DNA of 64,000 nt from Chloroflexota bacterium. GTDB lineage: Bacteria > Chloroflexota > Dehalococcoidia > Lucifugimonadales > SAR202-VII-2. Every line of letters starts with the position of its first letter. Position 1 is the first letter of the stretch. The notes beneath the pieces are model-generated. The model was not told the DNA's origin. It saw nothing but the letters and a program-made list of their open reading frames with translations, and searched no databases. Position numbers and translations under genes: made by a program. Positions 1 through 7,933 of the stretch are shown here, piece by piece. The stretch lies in contig QEVV01000008.1 in assembly GCA_003228115.1 (NCBI GenBank), positions 60,466 to 124,465 of the forward strand, written 5' to 3'.

Positions 1-749
1 ACGGCCTCACTGAATGCGATTCCGGACGCCGCCAACACTGAGGCGACCTCCTTTTGAACTGACTCCGGCGCCCTGCTCAAAGCGATCTGCAGGTCCGCCA
101 GAGTTGCCGAAGCATTGGACTCAAGCCTGGCGTTCAAATCAGCGACAGAATCGAGATCTTCAAGTGCTGAAACGATGGCTGTAACGGCTTCCAGATTGCG
201 CTGCATATCTCGCTGTAGAGGCTCAAGGTGGGCTACGTTGCCCTTTTCGGCAACCCGTTCCATCTCCTGCGCTCGCCGGTCAGCTAATACGAGATGTAGC
301 TGAGCCTTGTCCTTTGGGGAGAATTCGAAGGCTAGTTGGACTTGTTCCTTCGTCCGCTTCACGGGATAGAAGACGTCGCCCGGATTGGCGTCTGAGGATG
401 CAGCCAATGCTCCGCTGGTACCCACCGCCATGGTCAGTACCAGGGCCAAGGCCGCCGTGGCCCATCGCGGCCGGCTTCCTAGGAATCCCCTTAGCCACGA
501 CTGTCGGCTCTTGGCTAGTTCCCTGTCCTGCTGCGCCCTAAGCTCCTGCTGGAGCCGCATGCGGCCCAGATTCTTGGCGGCCTGACTGGGTACGGTCGCG
601 GACACATCGCGCAGCCGCAAGATGGTGCGCAACTCAGGCTCAAGCTCGGCGGCAAGGTCCGGGTAGCGCGACAGGCAGTCTTCCACGGAATCGCCGGCTG
701 CGATCCTGTTGATGCACTCGTCTAGGATGTTATTGAAGTTGTCAGACAT
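1..749 (-). CDS. DUF5667 domain membrane protein, probable sigma-factor partner (C-terminus outside window)
   Basis: The frame starts at ATG 749 and stays open to the window edge, so the C-terminus is missing. The first ~85 residues are soluble and acidic (start MSDNFNNILDECINRI). One hydrophobic segment follows (around PRWATAALALVLTMAVG), then an extracytoplasmic part containing GDVFYPVKRTKEQVQLAF, a hallmark of DUF5667, and an alpha-helical tail. The start lies 4 nt after the sigma-factor stop, so the two are co-transcribed and probably translationally coupled. ECF sigma factors of Chloroflexota and Actinobacteriota are often followed by such single-pass proteins, which probably act as anti-sigma or sensor partners. 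That role is inferred from position and topology. No zinc-type HxxxCxxC anti-sigma motif is visible. Confidence 0.8.
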   Translation of the reverse strand, partial: MSDNFNNILDECINRIAAGDSVEDCLSRYPDLAAELEPELRTILRLRDVSATVPSQAAKNLGRMRLQQELRAQQDRELAKSRQSWLRGFLGSRPRWATAALALVLTMAVGTSGALAASSDANPGDVFYPVKRTKEQVQLAFEFSPKDKAQLHLVLADRRAQEMERVAEKGNVAHLEPLQRDMQRNLEAVTAIVSALEDLDSVADLNARLESNASATLADLQIALSRAPESVQKEVASVLAASGIAFSEA

Positions 750-753
750 GGCT

Positions 754-1221
754 TTACGCCTGTGCTCCCGCGGTGACGCCAATGACTTGGCGCAGCTTCT
801 TAATGGCTGCGCTTTGCATCTCTCGAACGGCGCCAGGCTTTTTCCCTAACACTTGGGCGGCCTCCTCGGAAGTCATCTCGGCCCCGAAACGCAGCGCCAG
901 TACCTGCTGATGGGCCTCGCTGAGATGCTTGAGCGCCCTGTGAAGGAACTCAGCTTCCTGTTTCTTTTCAACTTCTTTCTGGGGGTCTTGAGGCCCGGCC
1001 AGTGAGAACGCTTCGTCGATGGGATGGGAGGCAGGGCGGCGGCTCTTTTTCCGTAGATGGTCAACGACAATGTTGTGGGCGATCTTGAATACCCAGGCCT
1101 CCAGAGGCGCCCCCCGGTCACGGTAGGTGTCGGCAGCTCTGACGGCTCTGATGAAGACCTCGCTGGCGAGATCCTCAGCCTCTGAGAAGTCCCCGATCCG
1201 TACGGAGATGTAACGACTCAC
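754..1221 (-). CDS. ECF RNA polymerase sigma factor (sigma-70 family)
   Basis: Alternative sigma factor that directs RNA polymerase to a specific regulon. Region 2 contains SEAEDLASEVFIRAVRA and WVFKIAHNIVVDHLRKK, the latter matching the region 2.4 pattern that reads the -10 element. Region 4 is a helix-turn-helix (LSEAHQQVLALRF, then MTSEEAAQVLGKKPGAVREM). The only normal start codon in frame is GTG 1221, but the frame is open upstream to 1320 and encodes ALAALYETHFGRVSRYI, the usual region 1.2/2.1 helix. The real N-terminus therefore lies upstream, by a rare start codon or through a frameshift from an overlapping frame with ATG at 1378. The next gene downstream is the DUF5667 protein. Family assignment is firm; the start is not. 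Confidence 0.88.
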   Translation of the reverse strand: MSRYISVRIGDFSEAEDLASEVFIRAVRAADTYRDRGAPLEAWVFKIAHNIVVDHLRKKSRRPASHPIDEAFSLAGPQDPQKEVEKKQEAEFLHRALKHLSEAHQQVLALRFGAEMTSEEAAQVLGKKPGAVREMQSAAIKKLRQVIGVTAGAQA

Positions 1222-1561
1222 CCGCCCAAAGTGGGTTTCGTAGAGTGCTGCTAGGGCGGCCTGCTTCTCGCTCGCGCCCGCTAGTTCGTTCGCGGAGGGA
1301 CACCATTTTCCTGGCGGCAGTCATGCCTAAGGCTTGGCCTGCCAGAGTTGTGGATATTGGGTCTGAGGTTGCCCACATTTCACTTTATTCTCCTGCGCTC
1401 AATAGTTACAACGTCGACAGCGCTGGAGTGTCAGGTGTTTGGGAGCGAAAAGCTTGAGAAGAAGTTGATGCCCGTGCCTAGGGGGGGCAGGGGCATAAGT
1501 AAAGAGAGGTGGAGCGTAGGTCGGCTTTGGCCGGTAAAGTCCCGACCGTACTCGTCTATCT
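1222..1561. other. Upstream region of the sigma gene
   Basis: 340 bases. The part up to 1320 is in-frame N-terminal coding sequence of the sigma factor without a standard start codon. From 1321 to 1378 a different minus-strand frame is open (start ATG 1378). The rest, including a G-run near 1482-1490, shows no gene and no clear promoter. Confidence 0.5.
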
Positions 1562-2008
1562 TTAGGGGTTTGGAGCCGATTCCTTAGACGGCATGGTTAG
1601 CTGGGCTGTGCCAAGCACGAGGCGATCTCCTTGTTCACCTATGACGAAAACGTCGCAGGTGACGCGACCGTCTGAGGGGTCCCCCAGATCCGTGACGAGG
1701 CCCCCGGCGTGTAGGGGCTCCATTTGGGACATGGGCTGACGAAAAATGACATCCAAGACCTCGATTGTGGCTTCCGGCGCCCACTTCTGGAGGGCCTGAG
1801 CGATGTATGCCATAACCAAGTCCCCCGGCACTATAGGCTTTGAAGAGCCTACCTTCCGGGCTGCCTCCGACTCTGTGAAAAGCTTAACGTTCTTGCGCCG
1901 CGCTATTTCTACGAAGAGGCGAACGGCTTCAGGGGTGGCCCGCCGTTCCAACGCTGGTACCTCGTCTCCCAGTTCGACTTCCTCAAAGTAATGAACCGTG
2001 GTTTTCAT
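1562..2008 (-). CDS. MaoC-like hotdog dehydratase, small subunit type
   Basis: About 148 residues, the size of a single hotdog-fold acyl hydratase. It starts KTTVHYFEEVELGDEVPALER, typical of MaoC/R-hydratase proteins, and keeps IVPGDLVMAYIAQALQKW and the strand VTCDVFVIGEQGDRLVLGTAQ. The canonical D-x4-H hydratase pair is not obvious, so activity is uncertain. ATG 2008 overlaps by one base the TGA of the upstream hotdog gene (TGATG), which indicates coupling. In related bacteria such pairs form heteromeric enoyl-CoA hydratases or beta-hydroxyacyl dehydratases acting on CoA thioesters of branched, steroid or aromatic substrates. The substrate cannot be told from sequence. Confidence 0.72.
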   Translation of the reverse strand: MKTTVHYFEEVELGDEVPALERRATPEAVRLFVEIARRKNVKLFTESEAARKVGSSKPIVPGDLVMAYIAQALQKWAPEATIEVLDVIFRQPMSQMEPLHAGGLVTDLGDPSDGRVTCDVFVIGEQGDRLVLGTAQLTMPSKESAPNP

Positions 2009-2430
2009 CAATCTGCCACTGGCCGGGTGATGAAGCTCTTGCGACCGAGGGCAACCGTCTCACCATGCTGGTTGGAGAAGTTCACGCTCCAAACCACGAA
2101 TACCATTGTGCCGCTACGACCTGTCTTGGCATATACATCCTCTAGGCGCATGGAAATGGCGATGGTGTCATCTACGTAAATGGGTTGGCGGGACTCAAGT
2201 TGCCAGGTTGCCAGCACATGGGACCCTGAGTGCTTTAACCCAATGCTGGGGAACTCGCTAGGAGCAATCAGGATGGTCGGTAGCGTGATCGGGGCCACGT
2301 CTGTGGCAGCGGCCTCCGCATCACCGACGGCCTCGCAGTACTTGTCCAACATCTGCCGCGTGATTTCGACACGTCCTAGGTCGAAATCAGTGCCGAGGAG
2401 CGTGTGGTCAAAGTTCGGTAACGAGGTCAT
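2008..2430 (-). CDS. MaoC N-terminal / FAS1-like hotdog dehydratase subunit
   Basis: 140 residues beginning MTSLPNFDHTLLGTDFDLGRVEITRQMLDKYCEAVGD, the typical opening of the MaoC_dehydrat_N family, where the element before YCEAVGD packs against the hotdog sheet. Later segments include HSGSHVLATWQLESRQPIYV and SGTMVFVVWSVNFSNQHGET, central strands of the fold. It is directly coupled to the second hotdog gene downstream, consistent with a two-subunit hydratase in which one protomer supplies the catalytic loop. It is 17 bases downstream of the PHP gene. Function as an acyl-CoA hydratase partner is inferred from family and pairing. Confidence 0.72.
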   Translation of the reverse strand: MTSLPNFDHTLLGTDFDLGRVEITRQMLDKYCEAVGDAEAAATDVAPITLPTILIAPSEFPSIGLKHSGSHVLATWQLESRQPIYVDDTIAISMRLEDVYAKTGRSGTMVFVVWSVNFSNQHGETVALGRKSFITRPVAD

Positions 2431-2447
2431 GAGGGTGGCCGGCAGGC

Positions 2448-3107
2448 CTATGAATACGTCTCCAGGGTTTGTTCGAGAAGAACGGGGCGGAAGTCACGCT
2501 TATTCAGTGCGTCCACTAAGCCAGCCTCGTTGGTGATGCTGGTGGGGAACTCGGTCAGACAGGCGCCAATCGAACTCACGAAATGGGCATCGCTACCCCC
2601 GATGCCCAGGAGACCGCTCTGGTCGGCTACGGAAGCCGCTCGCGCGTTTTCTTCGGTCCGGCTGCCGCCGTTGACTCGCTCCACCACCCAGACATCAGGA
2701 TTCACCATCCCTGCACGCTCCATGTGGTCGAATAGGCCGACCATGACGCGGCCAGGGTGAGCGGGTACTGCGACAGCGCCACAGTCCCGGGCTGCCTCCA
2801 GAACTTTGTGCAAGTCTAGCCTGACATCCCCGAAATCGATACGCTCCCGGAGTGCGTCATTGACGCCGTAGATGAGGCAATGGCCCATGTTTGTGTCCAG
2901 TTCCGAACCCTTCATCACCAAGACACCGTAATGCTCAGATAGCTCAGCGTAGTCGGCTTCAATATCGAATTTGCGATGTTCTGTCAGGACTATCCCATCG
3001 ATTGTGTATCCCTTCCCTCGCAGCACGCCGATCCATTTCAGGTACTGCTCGACAGTGGCTCGAGCGTCTTCTGACGATATTGAATGGCAGTGCATATCAA
3101 TGAGCAT
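2448..3107 (-). CDS. PHP-domain metal-dependent phosphoesterase
   Basis: PHP-family hydrolase of ~219 residues. Metal ligands are visible: the opening MLIDMHCHS (HxH), LTEHRKFD, the E of MKGSELD, VPAHPGR, and GGSDAH near the end. This is the multi-histidine, multi-carboxylate pattern of histidinol-phosphatase or TrpH/RNase AM-like enzymes that cleave phosphomonoesters or nucleotides with Mn, Fe or Zn. The start at ATG 3107 is chosen because it opens directly on the first motif and has AGGTGG a few bases upstream; an in-frame ATG at 3170 would add an unconserved 21-residue leader. It lies at the head of a minus-strand run with the two hotdog genes. Substrate unknown. Confidence 0.82.
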   Translation of the reverse strand: MLIDMHCHSISSEDARATVEQYLKWIGVLRGKGYTIDGIVLTEHRKFDIEADYAELSEHYGVLVMKGSELDTNMGHCLIYGVNDALRERIDFGDVRLDLHKVLEAARDCGAVAVPAHPGRVMVGLFDHMERAGMVNPDVWVVERVNGGSRTEENARAASVADQSGLLGIGGSDAHFVSSIGACLTEFPTSITNEAGLVDALNKRDFRPVLLEQTLETYS

Positions 3108-3530
3108 AGATTCCACCTGAACGAGAACATTCCACTGCTTGCCCATAAGGCTGTGGCAGAGGCGGTCCATGATTGTTGCCGGAGCTTCCGAACCCTGTGG
3201 CTTCTGGCCAGCGGCTGCTGACTCCCGCTACTAGCGCGCCACTCACCAAGGGCCGAGCGGTGACCATTCTAGCACCCGTGCCCGGCCCCGGCCTCAGGTG
3301 TGCGAAGACTCACCTGAATCTTACCGGAAGCTCGTGCTGCGCTTTTACACCTGGCCTATAATGGGACGGGAGAGAACGGGCATTAAGGAAGGCCCTGAAA
3401 GGACAGGATCTGCGATCCTGTTCATCATGGGGTTCAGCTTGCCTACGATTGCCATCTTGGCTATGTCGGGCCTTGTTTGAAATAACGCGCTTTCTTGTCG
3501 GAAAAATCGTTTATTGGGGAGCCGCACCCA
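3108..3530. other. Divergent intergenic region with promoter-like element and hairpin
   Basis: 423 bases between divergent genes with no convincing coding sequence. It holds a perfect TATAAT at 3357-3362 on the plus strand, though with no good -35 at 17 bases. It also holds a hairpin at 3401-3423 (10-bp stem, one GU pair, three-base loop; right arm GATCCTGTTC) within the presumed leader of the epimerase gene. There is no U-tract after the hairpin and it matches no riboswitch I recognise. Confidence 0.4.
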
Positions 3531-4433
3531 TTGATAGTTCTCGTTAGCGGTGCCTCAGGCTTAATCGGCTCAAGGGTTGTCGAACGTCTGACAGACGCTG
3601 GACACACGGTAGCCAGGTTGGTGCGCTCCACCGGTAGGCTGGGGGAGCCCGTCGTCCATTGGAATCCTGAAACCGGGGCCATGAATCCCAGTGACCTAGC
3701 GGGTATTCATGCGGTTGTCCATCTTGCGGGTGATCCCATTGACCGGGGCCGGTGGACCGCTAAGAAGAAGGCCAGCATTCTCAATAGCCGGGTCAACGGA
3801 ACCCGTCTTATCAGCACTTCAATCGCCTCCCTTGAACGCCCTCCTAGCACTCTCATTGTGGCCTCCGCCTCCGGTTACTACGGGGATCGTGGGGACCACA
3901 TGCTCACCGAGGAAAGCGGGCCAGGGAATGGTTTCTTGGCGGAAGTTTGCCGCCGCTGGGAGGAAGCCACAGAGCCCGCGGTCCAGCGGGGAATCAGGGT
4001 AGTCAACCTCCGGACGGGATTGGTGCTGTCCACCGATGGTGGACTGCTGGCAAAGCTCCTAACGCCTTTCAAGCTCGGGGTCGGTGGAACTCTTGGGGAT
4101 GGCCGCTCCTATATGAGCTGGGTTTCGCTGGAAGACACCATAGGCGCAATTGAACACGCCCTGAATACTGTGGAATTAACCGGGCCAGTCAATGTGTCAT
4201 CGCCTAACCCCGTCACAAACGGGGAGTTCACAAGGACCTTGGGGAAAGTGCTGAGGCGCCCTACTCTAATGCGGGTTCCGGAGCTCGTGCTGAAGCTGGC
4301 TTTGGGCCGCGAGAAGGCCAATGACCTTGCACTCACAAGCGCTCGCATGCTTCCAGCGAAGCTTGTGGCTTCTGGATTTGCCTTCGCACATAGCGATCTT
4401 GAGCCTGCATTGCGGTCGGCACTGGCCCGATAA
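3531..4433 (+). CDS. TIGR01777-family NAD(P)-dependent epimerase
   Basis: SDR-extended (Rossmann) protein of ~300 residues in the TIGR01777/YfcH/SulA family. The N-terminal nucleotide-binding glycine motif is GASGLIGSRVVE. Other family segments are HLAGDPIDRGRWTAKKKASI, SASGYYGDRGD (where the SDR catalytic tyrosine region lies) and FKLGVGGTLGDGRSYMSWV. The C-terminal domain is the family's DUF1731-like tail. I prefer TTG 3531, which encodes IVLVSGASG at the expected distance from the start and is preceded by GGGGAG nine bases upstream; TTG 3495 would add 12 residues. Family members are poorly characterised, with links to cell division or sugar metabolism. Confidence 0.88.
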   Translation: MIVLVSGASGLIGSRVVERLTDAGHTVARLVRSTGRLGEPVVHWNPETGAMNPSDLAGIHAVVHLAGDPIDRGRWTAKKKASILNSRVNGTRLISTSIASLERPPSTLIVASASGYYGDRGDHMLTEESGPGNGFLAEVCRRWEEATEPAVQRGIRVVNLRTGLVLSTDGGLLAKLLTPFKLGVGGTLGDGRSYMSWVSLEDTIGAIEHALNTVELTGPVNVSSPNPVTNGEFTRTLGKVLRRPTLMRVPELVLKLALGREKANDLALTSARMLPAKLVASGFAFAHSDLEPALRSALAR

Positions 4434-4458
4434 GAGTGCAGACCACAGATCGACGAGG

Positions 4459-4962
4459 TCAGCTAAGAAAGTTGTAAATAGGTGGAGTAAGAAACCCTGC
4501 GACGAGTGGAAACGCTAAGTTCACTATGTAGCGCACGAGGGTAAACGACCCGCCAAGAAAGGGGAGTTCCCAGACGATTGACCTGCTGATGGGAATGGCG
4601 CCCCAGGCAGTCAAGAAGGCAGCAATAGGGCCGACACCTGCACCTTTGTCGAAGATGGACGCTGCGATAGGAAGGGAGACGTACGGTCCACCTGGGATCA
4701 GGGCTCCCGCTCCACTGCCGATCAAGATGCCCACGATTCCGGAGTTTGATCCCATCCATTGGCTGATCAGGTCCGGGGACACCACCACGTTGATGAATCC
4801 CGCCAGCGCCAGCCCTGTCAACAGCATCGGCGCAACCATGCGCAGGGTTCGCATTCCCCTCAGGAACCCCTCGCGAACCCCCTGGAAACCATGTACACGG
4901 AACGCCAGCGCTGACGTAACTGCCAGCAGGCCGGCCATCATCAATAGCGCCGATATGTCCAT
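4459..4962 (-). CDS. Half-size permease-like membrane protein (second of a pair)
   Basis: 167 residues with about five predicted membrane segments. Central motif SGAGALIPGGPYVSLPIAASIF, then FLTAWGAIPISRSIVWELPFLGG. These are like one repeat of DUF318/ArsP-type permeases, which are normally single proteins with two inverted repeats. Its neighbour at 5027-5587 is clearly paralogous over the same stretch, so the two may form a heterodimer equal to a full permease. No Shine-Dalgarno precedes ATG 4962, which follows an in-frame TAG, so translation may depend on the upstream gene 64 bases away. The substrate is unknown; ArsP-like proteins move organoarsenicals or metals, but that cannot be carried over here with confidence. 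Confidence 0.68.
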   Translation of the reverse strand: MDISALLMMAGLLAVTSALAFRVHGFQGVREGFLRGMRTLRMVAPMLLTGLALAGFINVVVSPDLISQWMGSNSGIVGILIGSGAGALIPGGPYVSLPIAASIFDKGAGVGPIAAFLTAWGAIPISRSIVWELPFLGGSFTLVRYIVNLAFPLVAGFLTPPIYNFLS

Positions 4963-5026
4963 CTAACGGGCCACGGTCGATTTTGGAGAGGAGCCGTGGT
5001 CTGCTCCTCTCTGGCTTGGGGGCGTA

Positions 5027-5587
5027 TCACTCATTTCGTGACAGCCGGACGTGTCCGCTTATGAGGCGCATTAGTAGAGGAATCGCGAAGGCCGCAAAAA
5101 GAGGGAGCAATAAGCTGGCGATGACCCTGGCCAGGAAGAAGTTGGTGCCCATAAAGGGAATCTCATAGACCAAGGAGCGTTCCAGTGGGAACAGGTTCTT
5201 GGCCGTCAGAAAGGCGGCCATGGGCGCTATGCTAGCTCCGCTTCGGAACAGAGACGCCGCTATGGGAAAGGACACATAGGGGCCGCCGGGCGTGATGATT
5301 CCTGCCCCAAATCCTATGAGAACACCGACGAACCCAGACTCCTCTCCCATCCATTTGCTTACAAATGAGGGTGGTACAAGGACCTGGATCATGCCCGCCA
5401 TTGTGATGCCCAGGACAACCAGGGGGCCAATCCTTACCAGGGTGCTGGCCCCTTCCACGGCGCCATCGCCGAGGCCGGACCAGCCGTGGAGGACGAAAGC
5501 GGCTATCGCCAGGCCGATTAGTATCGTCAGCATGAACAATAGGGACGAATCTAATTTGAGGCGTCGCTTGCGTCCCTGACCGGCCAA
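5027..5587 (-). CDS. Half-size permease-like membrane protein (first of a pair)
   Basis: 186 residues. A short basic N-terminus (MAGQGRKRRLKLDSS) is followed by hydrophobic segments and the motif FGAGIITPGGPYVSFPIAASLF, then FLTAKNLFPLERSLVYEIPFMG. This is the same GGPYVSxPIAASxF core as the protein encoded just downstream, so the two are tandem paralogues. The start is TTG 5587 with GGAG five to six bases upstream; no ATG fits. The pair resembles the two halves of DUF318/ArsP-like permeases split into separate genes. The basic N-terminus suggests a cytoplasmic N-end. Role inferred only at the level of integral membrane transporter. Confidence 0.7.
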   Translation of the reverse strand: MAGQGRKRRLKLDSSLLFMLTILIGLAIAAFVLHGWSGLGDGAVEGASTLVRIGPLVVLGITMAGMIQVLVPPSFVSKWMGEESGFVGVLIGFGAGIITPGGPYVSFPIAASLFRSGASIAPMAAFLTAKNLFPLERSLVYEIPFMGTNFFLARVIASLLLPLFAAFAIPLLMRLISGHVRLSRNE

Positions 5588-5717
5588 TGCTTCTCCGTGA
5601 CCTGCTAATATGTGGCCGTTGTGCGACCGTTATTATCGTCCTCACTGATGGACGAGTCCACCGGAGCGACGGCTCATTCTTGAGTCTCTCGCCCCCGTTC
5701 GTAGAAACCCCTACAGG

Positions 5718-6146
5718 ATGCCTATGCTTGGAGTTGGTCTGGCCGTGGCTAGTGCTGTGGCCTTCGCATTCACCAATTACTACCTGCGTTTGGCTTCGCG
5801 AGACCTTCGCCAGGGCTCTGTTACGGCCTGGTCCTCCATCACAGGTTTCATCGTGGCTATTCTGATCGCCGTAGGCTTCCGCGAATCATTCGCCGGCATC
5901 GATGGCTGGGGATGGGTGAGTATCGCCGGTATCGCGTTGGTGTGGTTCATTATTGGGCGCTACCTCATGATCATGGGCCTTCGGCTGATTGGCCTCTCGC
6001 TGACCGGGCCCATGATGGGCACGATTCCCATTTGGGCGCTTCTCCTCGCCTTCTTCTTTCTGGACGACCAAATCGGCTGGACACAGGTCGTCGGGGTGTC
6101 TATGTCGACGTTCGGCCTGATTGTCATGAGCAGGGCAGGGCGCTAA
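5718..6146 (+). CDS. Half-size EamA/DMT-type transporter, subunit 1
   Basis: 142 residues, four hydrophobic segments, start MPMLGVGLAVASAVAFAFTN. The family feature is the terminal helix pair GPMMGTIPIWALLLAFFFLDDQ with WTQVVGVSMSTFGLIVMSR, as at the end of an EamA (PF00892) repeat. Classical DMT transporters carry two EamA repeats in one ~300-residue chain. Here the second repeat is a separate gene whose ATG overlaps this stop (TAATG). Either ATG 5718 or ATG 5724 could be the start; neither has a strong Shine-Dalgarno. Probably a heterodimeric metabolite exporter with the next gene. Divergent from the half-permease pair. Confidence 0.75.
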   Translation: MPMLGVGLAVASAVAFAFTNYYLRLASRDLRQGSVTAWSSITGFIVAILIAVGFRESFAGIDGWGWVSIAGIALVWFIIGRYLMIMGLRLIGLSLTGPMMGTIPIWALLLAFFFLDDQIGWTQVVGVSMSTFGLIVMSRAGR

Positions 6147-6604
6147 TGCAGAAGCGCACAAGGGTCGCCTATCTGGCTGGAATCGCCGCAGCGCTAGGTG
6201 CTGCGGCATCCTTCGGAGGCGCCCAGGTCCTGACAAGCGCCACTGTGGAGACGTTGTCGCCGCTCGTGGTGCTTGCGATTGCCCAAGCGATTGCGCTCGT
6301 TGCTAACTGGGGGCTGTTCTCCAGGGATGTCTACCTGGATCTCAAGGAGAAGCGGCGTGGCTACGCCATTTCTCTCCTTGGCGGAACGATCTCGACGGTG
6401 GCCTTCGTGCTTGTGTTCAGCGCGCTGAAGGAGGTCTCTGTGGTTATCGTTGCACCAATTCTCGCCGGAGGGGTGCCGATCTTCACTCTGTTGCTTAGCT
6501 TCCTTCTTCTGCGCCGCGCAGAGAAGATTACGGCTGGGACTTTTGTAGGTGCTGCCTTCGTTATCGGCGGGGCGCTGCTCGTGACCACGACGGCAGGCGT
6601 ATAG
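6146..6604 (+). CDS. Half-size EamA/DMT-type transporter, subunit 2
   Basis: 152 residues from ATG 6146, which shares its first base with the previous gene's TAA. It opens MQKRTRVAYLAGIAAALGAA and ends with the EamA terminal pattern VAPILAGGVPIFTLLLSFLLLRRAEKITAGTFVGAAFVIGGALLV. It has four predicted membrane helices. Coupling by overlapping codons suggests equimolar synthesis with subunit 1, as expected for a heterodimer replacing a two-repeat transporter. A longer frame is open upstream (from 5912) but overlaps subunit 1 and has no EamA character. Substrate unknown. Confidence 0.75.
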   Translation: MQKRTRVAYLAGIAAALGAAASFGGAQVLTSATVETLSPLVVLAIAQAIALVANWGLFSRDVYLDLKEKRRGYAISLLGGTISTVAFVLVFSALKEVSVVIVAPILAGGVPIFTLLLSFLLLRRAEKITAGTFVGAAFVIGGALLVTTTAGV

Positions 6605-6904
6605 CCTCAAGACTCGTAGGGGCGGGTCTCAGACACGCCCGAGCGTTCGGTCATGGTCACGAATGCCTAGTGATCAGACGGTCTTGAGGGCTGACGCTGC
6701 TTTCCCACCCACGAACGTTTTTTGATCAGGGGACACCCCTGTAACCCCGGCGGGGCACATTGCCCCTGCACCCCGACTCGGCAGGTTGGGTTTCCCATGT
6801 CGGCGAGATTGGAGCCGCCAAAGGGACAGGGAATGGTTCCCACAGGCGGGGGAACCTTGCATCATGCCCGCCTGTGAAGTGTCAACGAAAAGCGGAACTC
6901 TTAC
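6605..6904. other. Intergenic region without recognisable genes
   Basis: 300 bases between the EamA pair and the convergent lactonase gene. I see no coding sequence with family character, no tRNA and no strong terminator, only a short GGGCG/CGCCC inverted repeat just after the stop of the plus-strand gene. Confidence 0.4.
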
Positions 6905-7771
6905 CTATACGGAGATACGAGAGTAGAACTCTGGTAGGCCCTTGATGCCCAGGTTGATCTGGAAGAGGGCTCCGGCGAAGTTGTCCCGAGGCTCCTTGTC
7001 GTGGCCGCCGCGCGTGGTCACGTAGATGTCCGTTAGGTCATCTCCCCCAAAAATGAGGCTGGTTACCTGAGGCGTTGGAAAGTCCACCCGCCGCTCCTCG
7101 CTTCCGTCTGGGGCGTAGCGAATAAGGCAGGACGTTCCTACCCGCGCCGACCAGACGTACCCTTCTGAATCGACCGTCATGCCATCTGGCATACCATCTT
7201 TTTCAGGGACGGTTTCCGAAAAGATTCGCTGGTTGGAAAGGGCGCCAGTTGCCCGGTCATAGTCGAAGAAGTAGATGCGGTTGACCTTTGTGTCCGTGTA
7301 ATAGAGGCCGGTGTGATCGGGGGTAAAGGCCAGACCATTGGTCAATTGAATGTCATCGACCACACGGGTGCTGGTCCTGTCGGGGTCCAGCCGGTATAGG
7401 CCACCCGGCTTACTGCTTCCTTCCGCGGGGAGCATGCCACAGAAGACTCGACCCTCTGGGTCGGCGATGACATCGTTGAACCGTGCGCCCCGTTCTTCCG
7501 GGATTTCCTCAATAATCGTTTCAATGACTTCGCCGTCACGCCAAAGCGCGACGTTGCCGTTCTCCCGGAAGAGCAGGAGCGATCCATCCGGCTGGATGGT
7601 AAACCCTCCGTGGCGTTGATCCATGTCGTAGGACGCATGTTCACCGGTCGATGGGTCGAACCAGTAGAGTTGGGCTCTAGTGTCAATCCAGTACAGGAGT
7701 TTCTCGATAGGGTGCCACAGGGGGTTCTCCCCGGTGTAGCAAACGTAGTCCACAATCATTTCGGGTTCCAA
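6905..7771 (-). CDS. SMP-30/gluconolactonase family beta-propeller hydrolase
   Basis: Six-bladed propeller of 288 residues in the SMP-30/regucalcin/gluconolactonase family, which hydrolyses sugar lactones with one divalent metal. Family motifs in order: TGENPLWHPIEKLLYWID (metal-binding Glu in GENPLW), RFNDVIADPEGRVFCGM (Asn and Asp of the site), LTNGLAFTPDHTGLYYTDT, GMPDGMTVDSEGYVWSARV (second Asp), and TPQVTSLIFGGDDLTDIYVTT. The start is set at TTG 7771 because AAGGAGG lies five bases upstream and the length then fits the family; ATGs at 7759 and 7855 are alternatives. Divergent from the SAM-hydrolase gene with ~160 bases between. Likely acts in a carbohydrate or lactone catabolic route. 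Confidence 0.9.
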   Translation of the reverse strand: MEPEMIVDYVCYTGENPLWHPIEKLLYWIDTRAQLYWFDPSTGEHASYDMDQRHGGFTIQPDGSLLLFRENGNVALWRDGEVIETIIEEIPEERGARFNDVIADPEGRVFCGMLPAEGSSKPGGLYRLDPDRTSTRVVDDIQLTNGLAFTPDHTGLYYTDTKVNRIYFFDYDRATGALSNQRIFSETVPEKDGMPDGMTVDSEGYVWSARVGTSCLIRYAPDGSEERRVDFPTPQVTSLIFGGDDLTDIYVTTRGGHDKEPRDNFAGALFQINLGIKGLPEFYSRISV

Positions 7772-7933
7772 TTGCCCCTCCTTGACGACATAGCGATCCA
7801 GTCTCTGGAATAATAATACATGCAGGGGCCGGTTGGCCCCATCTGGATGGTGCAAGGGAAGGCAGTTGGCCGAGTGCTGCAGAGGGCGCAGCCATCCTGT
7901 AGTGTCCTAAAAGACTTAATGCGAGATCGCCCT

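Noticed and set aside
3401..3423. Hairpin in the leader of the epimerase gene as a riboswitch or terminator
   Set aside because: Short stem, no U-tract, and no match to a riboswitch class I know; kept only as a note.
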